A DNA stretch of 64,000 nt from Metabacillus dongyingensis (lineage in GTDB: Bacteria > Bacillota > Bacilli > Bacillales > Bacillaceae): NCBI RefSeq assembly GCF_019933155.2, contig NZ_CP082944.1:932001-996000 (forward strand). Direction: 5' to 3'. A program made the translations under genes and the position numbers. The notes beneath the pieces are model-generated. The model saw nothing but the letters and a program-made list of their open reading frames with translations. It was not told the DNA's origin and did no database searches. Shown here piece by piece: positions 8,858 through 16,967 of this stretch; position 1 is the stretch's first letter, and every line of letters starts with the position of its first letter.

Positions 8858-10218
8858 TCGTAAAGGGCCTCCGGTTCTTCAATCGCTATTTTTGTCAAAT
8901 ACAAAGCGTACTGGAGAGACAGCTTTCTCGAATGCAAATCTTCTTCTTTTAATGCAGGATGAGAAAAGATGGATCTTCCCGGTTTTGAATTTGCCTCAAA
9001 CAGCCACACATTTTTGCAGGCGTCAATGCCCAAATCAAAACCAATCTCACCAATAAAACCCTCAATGCTTTGGTCAATCTTCTCACTTAGGACGAGAGCT
9101 GCAAGAGTGAGTGAATGAAAAGCCTGATTACGTTCATCTTCCTGTTCAAAAAGCTCTTCAAGTGTCTTGATCATCCCGCCATTATCAACATGAGTAGTAA
9201 CACAGCCTTTACCTGCCATTTTGGCGGCAATGGCTGTAACATGAAAGCGGCCTTGTGAATCCTTATTTGTATGAACACGAAAGTCGATCTGCTGCTGATC
9301 AATCCGGATTAGTTTTATCCGCTCTTGCAGGAGATAATCATCCATCTTCCTGCTTCCAAATGAATACATGAAAAATTGATCCAGCGATCTGTATTTGCGC
9401 AGAATGTTATCTTCCTGATCTGAACGGTATCTGCAGTAGTAAGTCTGCTCATCTGGAGAATAGATTAACTGAAATACACCTAGTCCAAGACTGCCGTTGC
9501 GCGGCTTTAGATACACGCTATTATGCCGATGGAGCATTACTTCTATCTCCTCTTTAGAGGGAGCAAGCTTTGTTTCCGGCAAATACAAGGCTGTCTCAGC
9601 GTGGGGAAGGAGGAGCTGGTGAATGGTCCATTTATCAAAAAAACCAGGATTAAACCATGGAATTCCATACTCCGTTCTAAGACGCCTTTTGACCATTTTC
9701 AAGGCATGATGTTCTTCAATCTCCCGGTTCGGCAAACGGTCATATACAACGTTCGGAAGCGGAATCTTAAATTGTCTCCAGCCATCATCATCAAATGTAA
9801 AACCACTGACTATGCCAGTTTCCCAATCAATGTGGTGTGCCCCAAATACATAAGCAAACAATCCTGCTGATTTTTGAGCTGTTAAGTACTTCGCAAAAAA
9901 TAACGAGCGATTTCCTATTGGCCGCAGAATCGAGCCGGTGAATCCGGCAGTGAATATGCCTATCAGCGGTCCAAGGTAGACAGTGTTCTGGTGAAGAATC
10001 AATTGCGTTTTTCCAAGAGGAAGGAGGAGATCATCCATTAAGTCCTTTGAAATTTTAATGGCTCCATTCAGCTCCTGAAATTCGACAAAACAACTGGAAG
10101 CTGCGGTTCCAAAGATAACCTCCGTAATATCATGATTTGTTTCATGCCTTGCGGAAGCCGGCAGAATCAATGTTTTTGAGGCCGTGAAAGTGACGGTTAT
10201 GTTGTAAGAAGGATTCAT
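8854..10218 (-). CDS. yheD: YheC/YheD-type ATP-grasp protein (second of three)
   Basis: 454 residues, matching B. subtilis YheD, an endospore coat-associated protein. An N-terminal ~110-residue region (LLLPLGKTQLILHQNTVYLG) precedes the ATP-grasp domain with NVVYDRLPNREIEEH, FFDKWTIHQLLLPH, VYLKPRNGSLGLGVF and IGEIGFDLGIDACKNVWLFE. The family resembles amino-acid ligases that form peptide-like bonds, but its substrate is unknown. It overlaps the next gene by four bases. GGAGGTG stands before the ATG. Confidence 0.8.
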   Translation of the reverse strand: MNPSYNITVTFTASKTLILPASARHETNHDITEVIFGTAASSCFVEFQELNGAIKISKDLMDDLLLPLGKTQLILHQNTVYLGPLIGIFTAGFTGSILRPIGNRSLFFAKYLTAQKSAGLFAYVFGAHHIDWETGIVSGFTFDDDGWRQFKIPLPNVVYDRLPNREIEEHHALKMVKRRLRTEYGIPWFNPGFFDKWTIHQLLLPHAETALYLPETKLAPSKEEIEVMLHRHNSVYLKPRNGSLGLGVFQLIYSPDEQTYYCRYRSDQEDNILRKYRSLDQFFMYSFGSRKMDDYLLQERIKLIRIDQQQIDFRVHTNKDSQGRFHVTAIAAKMAGKGCVTTHVDNGGMIKTLEELFEQEDERNQAFHSLTLAALVLSEKIDQSIEGFIGEIGFDLGIDACKNVWLFEANSKPGRSIFSHPALKEEDLHSRKLSLQYALYLTKIAIEEPEALYE

Positions 10219-10250
10219 AGAACACCTCCTGCATATTTTTTTATGTCAGC

Positions 10251-11624
10251 TTAATGGCTTTCATCCTTATAAGATTCGCTTAGAAATAGACAGTAATCAA
10301 TAATTGAGCGCGCTGATGGACGTGCTCCCAAGGATTTGCGCTCTTCTGCATTTTTGGAAGGCTTTGTGTTGACTTCAATAATCCATGGATGACCTCCTGA
10401 ATCAATGGCAAGATCAATTCCGAATTCGCCGAAAAGCCCGCCTGAAAACATACCAAGCGCCTCCGCAATCTCAAGTGAGAGTTCATTTAAAAGCTTTCTA
10501 ATATGATCAGCTTCTGACAATTCAAAAGAAGAAGATAATGCATCTTTAATCGTATACAGCGAGCCGCCGCGGGCTAAATTAGCTACAAATTGATTTTCTG
10601 CTGAAACCCGGGCTACGGCAGAAGAAATTTTCCACTGCGAGAAATTTCTTTTATGGCACAAAATCCGAAAATCCATTGGCCTGTTCTCGTAATTCAGCAG
10701 GTCGATTCCTTCCTGCACGATAAAAGCCTCCTTCTTTATTCTTGGAAGCAGACTTTGAAAAAGCTCGTCGAAAGAAAGGTAATCCCTCAGCAAATGTCCT
10801 GAAAATGTAGAATAATCAAGTTCAAATCCTTCATCTGAATGAGAGATTCTGTAAATCCTTTTTCCCTGGCTGCCGTTAATAGGTTTTAGGAAAACAGCAG
10901 GGTACAGTTGAACCATAGAGTTAAGAACCGTTTTTGACGTGATCAATTCTGTTTTCGGCAGGAAGGGAGTCAGGTGGGAATTTGAACTTAAAATCTGATG
11001 AACTTCCCATTTATTTAAAAATCGGTCATTAAAATAGGGAACTTTATGGTGTATGAAATCTGCTGTCATGTTAAAAAAGTCCTGTGACTTTTCCAGGGTG
11101 CGGGAATGAATGCGATTATGAACAGCACTTGGATGCGGTACGGAACATTCCTGCCATTCATTCTGTCTGAGGATGTAGCCTTTCATCTTTTCTTTATGAA
11201 AATCAGACAGGCAGAAAACATAAAAGAAGATTCCCTTATCAAAGCTGCAAGAAGCGAGTTCTCTGCAAAACAAATCAATACTTCCAAAGGATATAGGATT
11301 CTCACAAGCATTCATTTCAGTTAAAACCGCAAAAACAGGCCCAAGCTGAAGCAAGTTTCTCTCTGAATCGTATTTTATGCTTATCGTAAATGAATGAACA
11401 GGAAGCGAAAGCTCTTTAAGCAGTTCTTCATGAACAGAAACATGTGAATGTTCTTCATTCATACATACGATTTTTGCAAAAATACTATTCCTTCCGCACA
11501 CTACTTTTGAGGAGCCTGATGCAAATGGCAATCTTAGTTTTTCTCTCAAAGAATGACTGATTCGAATGTTTTTTCTTCCATAAATTGTAAGGTGGGGTGA
11601 TACATCTATTTTTTCTATATTCAT
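10251..11624 (-). CDS. YheC/YheD-type ATP-grasp protein (first of three)
   Basis: 457 residues with the same architecture as the next gene: an N-terminal ~120-residue region, then SAVHNRIHSRTLEKS, FLNKWEVHQIL, VFLKPINGSQGKRIYRI and FGEFGIDLAIDSGGHPWIIE. This is a third paralogue, where B. subtilis has two. It starts the operon; the leader is short. Note that the ATP loop reads SQGKRIY rather than SQGKGIY, replacing a Gly with Arg. It may act on a related substrate or form a complex with the others. Confidence 0.75.
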   Translation of the reverse strand: MNIEKIDVSPHLTIYGRKNIRISHSLREKLRLPFASGSSKVVCGRNSIFAKIVCMNEEHSHVSVHEELLKELSLPVHSFTISIKYDSERNLLQLGPVFAVLTEMNACENPISFGSIDLFCRELASCSFDKGIFFYVFCLSDFHKEKMKGYILRQNEWQECSVPHPSAVHNRIHSRTLEKSQDFFNMTADFIHHKVPYFNDRFLNKWEVHQILSSNSHLTPFLPKTELITSKTVLNSMVQLYPAVFLKPINGSQGKRIYRISHSDEGFELDYSTFSGHLLRDYLSFDELFQSLLPRIKKEAFIVQEGIDLLNYENRPMDFRILCHKRNFSQWKISSAVARVSAENQFVANLARGGSLYTIKDALSSSFELSEADHIRKLLNELSLEIAEALGMFSGGLFGEFGIDLAIDSGGHPWIIEVNTKPSKNAEERKSLGARPSARSIIDYCLFLSESYKDESH

Positions 11625-11736
11625 AGGAAACCCTCATTTGCTCACTGTTCTAACAAGCACTATAATAAGTTTATAGGCAGACGCTGATATGAGCATAGTA
11701 TGATAAATCAGGGAATCGGTGTGATTTGGAAGGCAG

Positions 11737-11838
11737 ATGGATATAATTGAATTGATATTCATTTTGTTTATGGCTGCTATTGGAGAAATGCCAAACCACC
11801 TTGCTATGAAGATGTTCTTCAAGCCGTTATGCTTTTAG
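11737..11838 (+). pseudogene. yheB: Remnant of yheB (DUF445), N-terminal fragment
   Basis: A 33-codon frame whose product ends IGEMPNHLAMKMFFKPLCF. This closely resembles the conserved DUF445 N-terminus (roughly IGG-TN-LAIKMLFRP). Full-length YheB is about 370 residues, and it sits between yheC/D and yheA in B. subtilis, exactly the place and strand here. The fragment stops after the first motif and yheA follows 98 bases on, so the rest of the gene has been lost. Confidence 0.55.
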
Positions 11839-11936
11839 GATAGAGAAATGGGCACGAAATGAAATTTGTTGAATAGTTTGTTATAGTTGTAGGGTGCTTT
11901 AAGGCACTGCGTGAAAAGATGTTAGGAGGAATACTT

Positions 11937-12290
11937 ATGGCAGCGAATGTTTATGACTTAGGATATGATCTTGAGAAAGCACTTAGAGAAAGCGATGATT
12001 TCAAAACACTAAAGAGACTTTATGATGAAGTGAACGCAGATGATTCAGCACGCACTTTGTTTGAAAGCTTCAGAGATATTCAATTAAATCTTCAGCAAAA
12101 GCAAATGTCAGGCCAGGAAATTTCTCCTGAAGAAATTGAACAGGCACAAAAATCGGTTGCCCTAGTTCAGCAGCACGATAAAATTTCTAAGCTGATGGAA
12201 GCTGAACAGCGTATGAGCATGACAATAGCAGAATTGAATAAAATCATCATGAAGCCGCTTGAAGAGCTTTACGGCAGTCTTCAGCAATAA
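11937..12290 (+). CDS. yheA: YheA family protein (YlbF/YmcA-like helical protein)
   Basis: 117 residues, nearly all helix-forming, with YDLGYDLEKALRESDDFKTL near the start and LNKIIMKPLEELYGSL at the end. It belongs to the UPF0342/YlbF-like group, whose members form helical bundles; the YlbF/YmcA relatives affect RNase Y, but YheA itself has no settled role. An upstream in-frame extension to 11919 exists, but AGGAGG seven bases before ATG 11937 fixes the start. Confidence 0.88.
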   Translation: MAANVYDLGYDLEKALRESDDFKTLKRLYDEVNADDSARTLFESFRDIQLNLQQKQMSGQEISPEEIEQAQKSVALVQQHDKISKLMEAEQRMSMTIAELNKIIMKPLEELYGSLQQ

Positions 12291-12300
12291 TAAGGATGAA

Positions 12301-12329
12301 CGGAGCGAAATAGATGCTCCGTTTTTTTT
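12301..12329 (+). terminator. Terminator of yheA
   Basis: CGGAGC and GCTCCG enclose a nine-base loop and are followed by eight T. Confidence 0.85.
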
Positions 12330-12599
12330 ATGGGTGGACATTTGCAGCTAGTAAATTGTGATTTTGGCTAATTTAAGGCAATTTCAACTTATGGTATGAA
12401 TAATGGCTTAAACATCAATCAAAAGGATAAATCAAAATTCGGTTCAAAATGAAAAAACAGCTAATCAAAATATAACTTTCGCAAATAAATTGGGAATTGC
12501 GCTAAAAAACATGGTCCCTCCGGCATATAAGGTGATGGATTCGTTTTTTCTTAACTGCCGATCAGCAATACTTGATTATTTTTCAGAATAAAACAAATA

Positions 12600-12613
12600 A
12601 TAAAACGCTTTCA
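12600..12613 (-). promoter_or_regulatory. cre-like site upstream of an orphan promoter
   Basis: On the minus strand TGAAAGCGTTTTAT matches the CcpA consensus except for the last two bases. It lies about 20 bases upstream of a -35 box at 12632. Confidence 0.45.
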
Positions 12614-12631
12614 TTTTTTTAGTAAAACCTC

Positions 12632-12660
12632 TTGTCAAAATAGGATTAACTTGCAATAAT
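12632..12660 (+). promoter_or_regulatory. SigA promoter with extended -10, not preceding any ORF
   Basis: TTGTCA at 12632-12637, a 17-base spacer ending in TGC, and AATAAT at 12655-12660. The TGN just before the -10 is an extended -10 element. Expected start near 12667. Confidence 0.6.
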
Positions 12661-12663
12661 AAA

Positions 12664-12677
12664 TGTAAGCGTTTTTA
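12664..12677 (+). promoter_or_regulatory. cre-like site over the predicted transcription start
   Basis: TGTAAGCGTTTTTA fits the CcpA consensus with one mismatch. Its position over the start site predicts CcpA repression. Confidence 0.5.
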
Positions 12678-12849
12678 TTGCACTTATTTAATGGCTGCGA
12701 TTATGGGGATAATCGCTTGAACCGTTCTGTCTTCGGAGTTTGCGGGTAACAGATTCCGGCACGTTCTAATGGGAGAAAGTTAAATATAGGGGTTTTTCAC
12801 TTATATAAACAGCTCTGTGACTTAAATCACAGAGCTGTTTTCGTTTTTT
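12667..12849 (+). ncRNA. Candidate small RNA, about 180 nt
   Basis: A promoter, a cre-like site and a very strong terminator delimit roughly 180 bases with no convincing coding frame. The only ATG frame (12691) has nine codons and no ribosome-binding site. The 635-base gap between yheA and yhaX otherwise holds only A/T-rich sequence (12330-12599). It could instead be a leader of yhaX that terminates early, but the terminator is about 115 bases before yhaX and nothing resembles a known riboswitch. Confidence 0.45.
12807..12849 (+). terminator. Strong terminator of the candidate small RNA
   Basis: A perfect 14-bp stem (AAACAGCTCTGTGA and its complement), a six-base loop and a T-rich tail. Confidence 0.85.
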
Positions 12850-12964
12850 AGAGGATTGATTTTTAAATCACTTAACAGAGGGTGCAGGGCATTTCGTTCT
12901 AATTTAGGATGAAAGGACATATCCTCATATTAGAAATCAGACATCAGCTGAAGGGGGATTCACA

Positions 12965-13831
12965 GTGATCTACCGACTACTAGCGTTAAATATTGATGGA
13001 ACATTGCTTCGTTCCAACGGTCGACTTCAACCTTCTACAAGGGAAGCGGTCCATTATGTTCAAAAAAAGGGAGTTTACGTCACTCTCGTTACAAGCCGCC
13101 ATTTTCAGATGGCCAAAAAACTTGCAAAAGCGCTTAAGATAAACAATATTTTGATTACGCACAGCGGTGCGTTCATTTCCGATAAAGTTGACAGATCTTT
13201 ATATGAAAACAGAATATCCGAAGAAAAGACATTTAACCTTGTTCAAGTGCTTGAAACATTTGATTGCAATGTCCGGATCGTGCATGAGCGTTTTTCTCTC
13301 GGAAACCGGAAAAAAGTATCATCAAATATCGTTGGGAAAACATTATTAAGCCCTACGGATCCTTTGTTTTATCCAGTCCAGTTTGTTGATTCACTTGGAG
13401 AAAACTTAAGAGATGAACCGCTCTCGGCTCCAAAGATTGAAGTGTACTTTTCAGAAGAACATGATTGCAGAGAGGTTGAAATGATCCTTTCTGATGCGTT
13501 CGAAGGCATTACAATAAGGGTCAAAAACCAAACAGTGCTTGAAATTACAGCGAAAGGCGTTTCAAAGGAGAACGGCTTAAGGCTGCTCGGTCAGCATTTA
13601 AACATTCTGCCAGAAGAAATGGTCGCAATTGGAGACGCGGATGATGATAAAGAAATGATTGAGATGGCCGGTCTTGGAGTAGCGATGGGGAACGCGCCAA
13701 ATCATGTAAAAAAAGCTGCTGACTGGATTACCAGAAATAACGATGATCAGGGTGTTTTATACATGGTAAAAGAACATTTCAGAAAGCAGCACCGGATTGA
13801 GTTTTTAGATAAATTGAAGGTTGACCGATAA
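12965..13831 (+). CDS. yhaX: HAD-superfamily Cof-type protein YhaX, altered active site
   Basis: 288 residues, the length of B. subtilis YhaX. Motif I reads LALNIDGTLL: residue 9, normally the Asp nucleophile, is Asn, while the second Asp is kept. Motif IV (AIGDADDDKEM) and the C2 cap region are present, and the C-terminus VKEHFRKQHRI is typical of YhaX. Starts with GTG at 12965 behind AAGGGGG. Family members hydrolyse sugar phosphates or FMN, but the Asn makes ordinary phosphatase activity doubtful. B. subtilis yhaX is a mother-cell sporulation gene. Confidence 0.85.
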   Translation: MIYRLLALNIDGTLLRSNGRLQPSTREAVHYVQKKGVYVTLVTSRHFQMAKKLAKALKINNILITHSGAFISDKVDRSLYENRISEEKTFNLVQVLETFDCNVRIVHERFSLGNRKKVSSNIVGKTLLSPTDPLFYPVQFVDSLGENLRDEPLSAPKIEVYFSEEHDCREVEMILSDAFEGITIRVKNQTVLEITAKGVSKENGLRLLGQHLNILPEEMVAIGDADDDKEMIEMAGLGVAMGNAPNHVKKAADWITRNNDDQGVLYMVKEHFRKQHRIEFLDKLKVDR

Positions 13832-13837
13832 AAGGAG

Positions 13838-13867
13838 ACCACAGCTTAATAGGCTGTGGTTTTTTTA
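13838..13867 (+). terminator. Terminator of yhaX
   Basis: ACCACAGC and GCTGTGGT enclose a short loop, followed by six T. Confidence 0.85.
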
Positions 13868-13980
13868 GTTCACCCTCCCTTTAAAGCTAATTGTAAATTC
13901 TATGTTAATCTGTATCCATTTAAAAAGGATTTTTATAGATTAATAAGAAGATATAAGGATGCTGAATAAGGAGGCCCATC

Positions 13981-14919
13981 ATGATAAACAAAGCAGCTGT
14001 ACGAAAGCCGTTTCTTATGAAAATGTGGGAACATTACCCGAAGCTTTGGAAAGGATTAATTGATTTTGGAATACTGATGAAATACAGGACATTAGATATC
14101 AGCAAACTTCCAGACAAGATTGTGCTGCCGTCCTCAACCGTTCTTTTTGTCGATGCAAAGGAGAATCGTGGCAGAGCCCTGCTGATCAGAGGGGGAGTGA
14201 CACAAAAGAGGCTTCTTTCTTTTTGGCAGCATGCTGTTGAAACGGTGAAGCCGGACTATATCATTGATATTGGCGTAAACTACGGCGAATGTATTTTCTC
14301 AGTGATTTATCCGAAACATACAAAGATATATGGGATTGAAGCAAACAGAAACCTGCTTACATATATCAGCCAATCTCGGGATGCTCATCCGAATCATTCA
14401 CAAATCAGGATAGTTCATGCTTTTGCTTCTGATTCAGACGGAGAAGATAAACTCTTTTTTATAGATAATCATTGGTCAGGCACATCTTCAGCCTCCTATA
14501 TGCCTGCGCATCAAATGGTAGACGAGGTCTCAATCAAGACAATAACAGTTGATTCATTATTTAAAAATGGCATGGAAAATGGAACGGTTCTTTTTAAAGT
14601 TGATGTGGAAGGATATGAGGCTTTCGTTTTAAAGGGAATGAAGCAAATATTTGAAAACAGCCGTTCAGTTCTTGGTTTTATTGAATTCAACAGTGAGTAT
14701 TTTGAAAAGTCAGGAGTAGATCCGAATCACTTTTTCGAGTATCTGAATCAGTATTTTACCATTTATATTTATAAAGAGAATGACGATATTGTAAAAGTAA
14801 AATCACTCAAAATAGAAAAACTCCATGAAATGTTCGGATCTCATTATGTTCATACAGATCTTATCTTAGCGACAGATGAAGAAATGGCAGATTCATTAAC
14901 AGGGATTGAAAAGAGCTGA
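13981..14919 (+). CDS. FkbM-family SAM-dependent methyltransferase
   Basis: 312 residues. The middle has a Rossmann methyltransferase core: IIDIGVNYGECIFS (SAM-binding motif I) near residue 97, YGIEANRNLL (motif II), and VLFKVDVEGYEAFVLKGM near residue 200, the DVEGxE signature of FkbM. Such enzymes O-methylate sugars or natural products. AAGGAGG precedes the ATG. It stands alone between yhaX and hemZ with its own terminator, a position not occupied in B. subtilis, so it is probably an insertion. A role in decorating spore or surface sugars is a guess. Confidence 0.8.
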   Translation: MINKAAVRKPFLMKMWEHYPKLWKGLIDFGILMKYRTLDISKLPDKIVLPSSTVLFVDAKENRGRALLIRGGVTQKRLLSFWQHAVETVKPDYIIDIGVNYGECIFSVIYPKHTKIYGIEANRNLLTYISQSRDAHPNHSQIRIVHAFASDSDGEDKLFFIDNHWSGTSSASYMPAHQMVDEVSIKTITVDSLFKNGMENGTVLFKVDVEGYEAFVLKGMKQIFENSRSVLGFIEFNSEYFEKSGVDPNHFFEYLNQYFTIYIYKENDDIVKVKSLKIEKLHEMFGSHYVHTDLILATDEEMADSLTGIEKS

Positions 14920-14939
14920 TGCATACAGCTTTTTTTTTT
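14914..14939 (+). terminator. Terminator of the FkbM gene
   Basis: AGCTG and CAGCT around a seven-base loop, then nine or more T. Confidence 0.75.
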
Positions 14940-15119
14940 GAGATTTTTGTATTCTTATTAAAAACAATCTATGCAAAAACAGTCATTGTTCAAAAGAACG
15001 AGAAGGTATTTACGTTTTTATTTAGAAATAATAAGATATATATTTTTTTCGAGTGATAAGAGAGTATAAAATTTTGCGCATTGATGTCTGCCTCAACGCA
15101 CAACTTTTCGGACAGAACT

Positions 15120-15212
15120 AATGCGTCAAAAAAGTCTAATCCGGACTTTTCTGCCAGATTCTTATCTGCCATGCCTTTAGCTGTACAGGCGCTTGCGCAT
15201 TTCTTATCATGT
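15120..15212. repeat. Copy of an interspersed repeat family
   Basis: The blocks CCGGACTTTT, ATTCTTATCTGCC, AGCT and CGCATTTCT occur here in the same order and similar spacing as at 45556-45636. It occupies the otherwise gene-free gap 14940-15265. A 60-codon frame on the minus strand here is not supported. Confidence 0.6.
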
Positions 15213-15265
15213 ACGGGGCAATCACACTATTCTTGGGTCACTAACTAAAGAAAGAAGGTAAAGAG

Positions 15266-15745
15266 ATGAAAGGGGACTTCTTTTCAAATTACGAAAAGTA
15301 TATTATTTTGCCGCTCGAAGTACAAAATGCTAATAAGGAATTTAATCCAGGCGAGTATCAATCGCATTTTATTCTTACACTGTCCCTTTATGATTCGCTC
15401 ATCTCAAATTGGAGTGAAGCATGCAAATTTGAGATTGAAATAGGAATGGGCCTTGAAAAGGTTCTTGAAGATTTTAACCGTAAACATGGGGATAGTTATC
15501 ATCTGCAAGTTCTCGAACTGGATCATGAAAAGCCATATTTTGTTTTGGCTTTCTCAAGTAAAGCCAAAATTGCGAGTGAAGAAGCCGAAGACCGGATTTC
15601 CTATGTGTTAGAGATCCTGCTTTCAAATCACTTTTATGTCGGTCAAAGCTGGTACAGGCTGATTGGTGATAAAGGGAGAATTAAACGCCAGCTTTTCAGC
15701 TACTCTATTAAAGAGTACATTGCAATGGAATCCGCTAATGTTTAA
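15266..15745 (+). CDS. Hypothetical protein, 159 aa
   Basis: I do not recognise this protein. It is soluble, with no signal peptide, membrane segment or Cys motif; the middle (MGLEKVLEDFNRKHGDSYHL) looks helical and the flanks look like mixed alpha/beta. AAGGTAAAGAG precedes the ATG, and codon use matches neighbours, so it is very likely real. It stands alone, with no obvious partner. Confidence 0.7.
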   Translation: MKGDFFSNYEKYIILPLEVQNANKEFNPGEYQSHFILTLSLYDSLISNWSEACKFEIEIGMGLEKVLEDFNRKHGDSYHLQVLELDHEKPYFVLAFSSKAKIASEEAEDRISYVLEILLSNHFYVGQSWYRLIGDKGRIKRQLFSYSIKEYIAMESANV

Positions 15746-15862
15746 TGAATAATAAATCTGTTTTAACAAGTAATATGAGACAGCTGCAGGCATTCATTGG
15801 TTTATCAGCCGGGAAAATGATATTCTATGTAAAGAGCTGACAAGGTATAGGAGGATTTTTAC

Positions 15863-16591
15863 ATGAATATTAAACTTATTGCACTTGACATGGATGGCAC
15901 ACTTCTAAATGAAAAAAAAGAAATTTCAGAAGCAAATCGAAAAGCGATCAGAGACGCTGAAGCTCGGGGCATACATGTCGTGATAAGCACCGGCAGAAGC
16001 ATGGCGACACTGAGGGATCTTGCTAAGTCACTCAGCTTATCTTCTTATTTGGTAACTGTAAATGGAAGCGAGATCTGGGATGAGCATGGGGAACTTGTAG
16101 AGAGGAGTATTGTCCATAATGATTTGATGACATGGATGTTCGACCTTTCTAAAACACATAAAACGGGCTATTGGGCAACGAGCACAGAAAGAGTCTTCTT
16201 CAATGAAATGCCGGAGGACTTGAGCACTTATCAGTGGCTGAAGTTTGGATACGAAATTGAAGATGACAAAGCCCGCGAGACCATTTTAAAAGAACTCCGC
16301 AGCAGAGGGGAATTTGAAATCACCAATTCAAGTCCTACAAACCTTGAGGTGAATGCAATTGGAATCAATAAAGCCAAAGGCATTGAGAAGGTATGCGCAC
16401 TGCTCGGCATTACAATGGAAAACGTGATGGCCTGCGGCGACAGTATGAATGACCTGGCGATGATTAAAGAAGCCGGTCTGGGTGTTGCCATGGGAAATGC
16501 ACAGGAGATCGTCAAAGAAGCAGCAGACTGGGTCACTTTGTCAAATGATGAAGACGGAGTTGCAGAAGCAATTAAAAAATACGTGCTTTAA
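15863..16591 (+). CDS. Cof-type HAD-IIB phosphatase
   Basis: 242 residues, slightly short for the group. Unlike YhaX nearby, motif I is intact (LIALDMDGTLLN), as are motif II STGR and motif IV MACGDSMNDLAMIKEAG. The C-terminal GVAMGNAQEIVKEAADWVT is the family signature. Enzymes of this type dephosphorylate sugar phosphates, FMN or PLP; the substrate cannot be told. GGAGG precedes the ATG. Confidence 0.88.
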   Translation: MNIKLIALDMDGTLLNEKKEISEANRKAIRDAEARGIHVVISTGRSMATLRDLAKSLSLSSYLVTVNGSEIWDEHGELVERSIVHNDLMTWMFDLSKTHKTGYWATSTERVFFNEMPEDLSTYQWLKFGYEIEDDKARETILKELRSRGEFEITNSSPTNLEVNAIGINKAKGIEKVCALLGITMENVMACGDSMNDLAMIKEAGLGVAMGNAQEIVKEAADWVTLSNDEDGVAEAIKKYVL

Positions 16592-16597
16592 ATTGGG

Positions 16598-16627
16598 AAC
16601 AGATGGCGTTTTAGCCATCTGTTTTTT
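16598..16627 (+). terminator. Terminator of the HAD gene
   Basis: AACAGATGGC and GCCATCTGTT around five bases, followed by T. Confidence 0.85.
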
Positions 16628-16967
16628 AACTTTTCCGGCTAAAAAGATGATTTCAGCTAAATCAAATATGCAGATTAATGCAGGAATGATTGGCTAGAAC
16701 GAATAAGCCGTTAGCTAATTAAAATGTTTGAAATGGCTTGAATGAATCAGAAAAACCGCTATAAAACTTAAGTTTTCGCTGCTGAAAATACCATTTTCAC
16801 AAAATGGCCAGCTGCATTTGGTTCAGGCTCACTGCTTCTGGCAGATTCCAGATAACAAATCCGTCTCTGGTGCTTGCGAGCGCCTCTGCTTTTCTAAATT
16901 GACCATAAGCTCCAGGTTTTGTACACTTAAGGAAGTTTTGAATCTAAAAGAAGATAAGGTGAGAGTC
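16628..16967. other. Intergenic, no gene seen
   Basis: A/T-rich sequence with an inverted-repeat-like GGTGCTTGCGAGCGCC near 16868 that may be a worn copy of the local interspersed repeats. The hemZ frame is open back to 16818, but that stretch does not look like HemZ. Confidence 0.4.

Noticed and set aside
12691..12720. Nine-codon leader peptide in the candidate small RNA
   Set aside because: No ribosome-binding site and no run of a regulatory codon.
14990..15172. 60-codon ORF on the minus strand
   Set aside because: It lies in an interspersed repeat and has no protein-like pattern.
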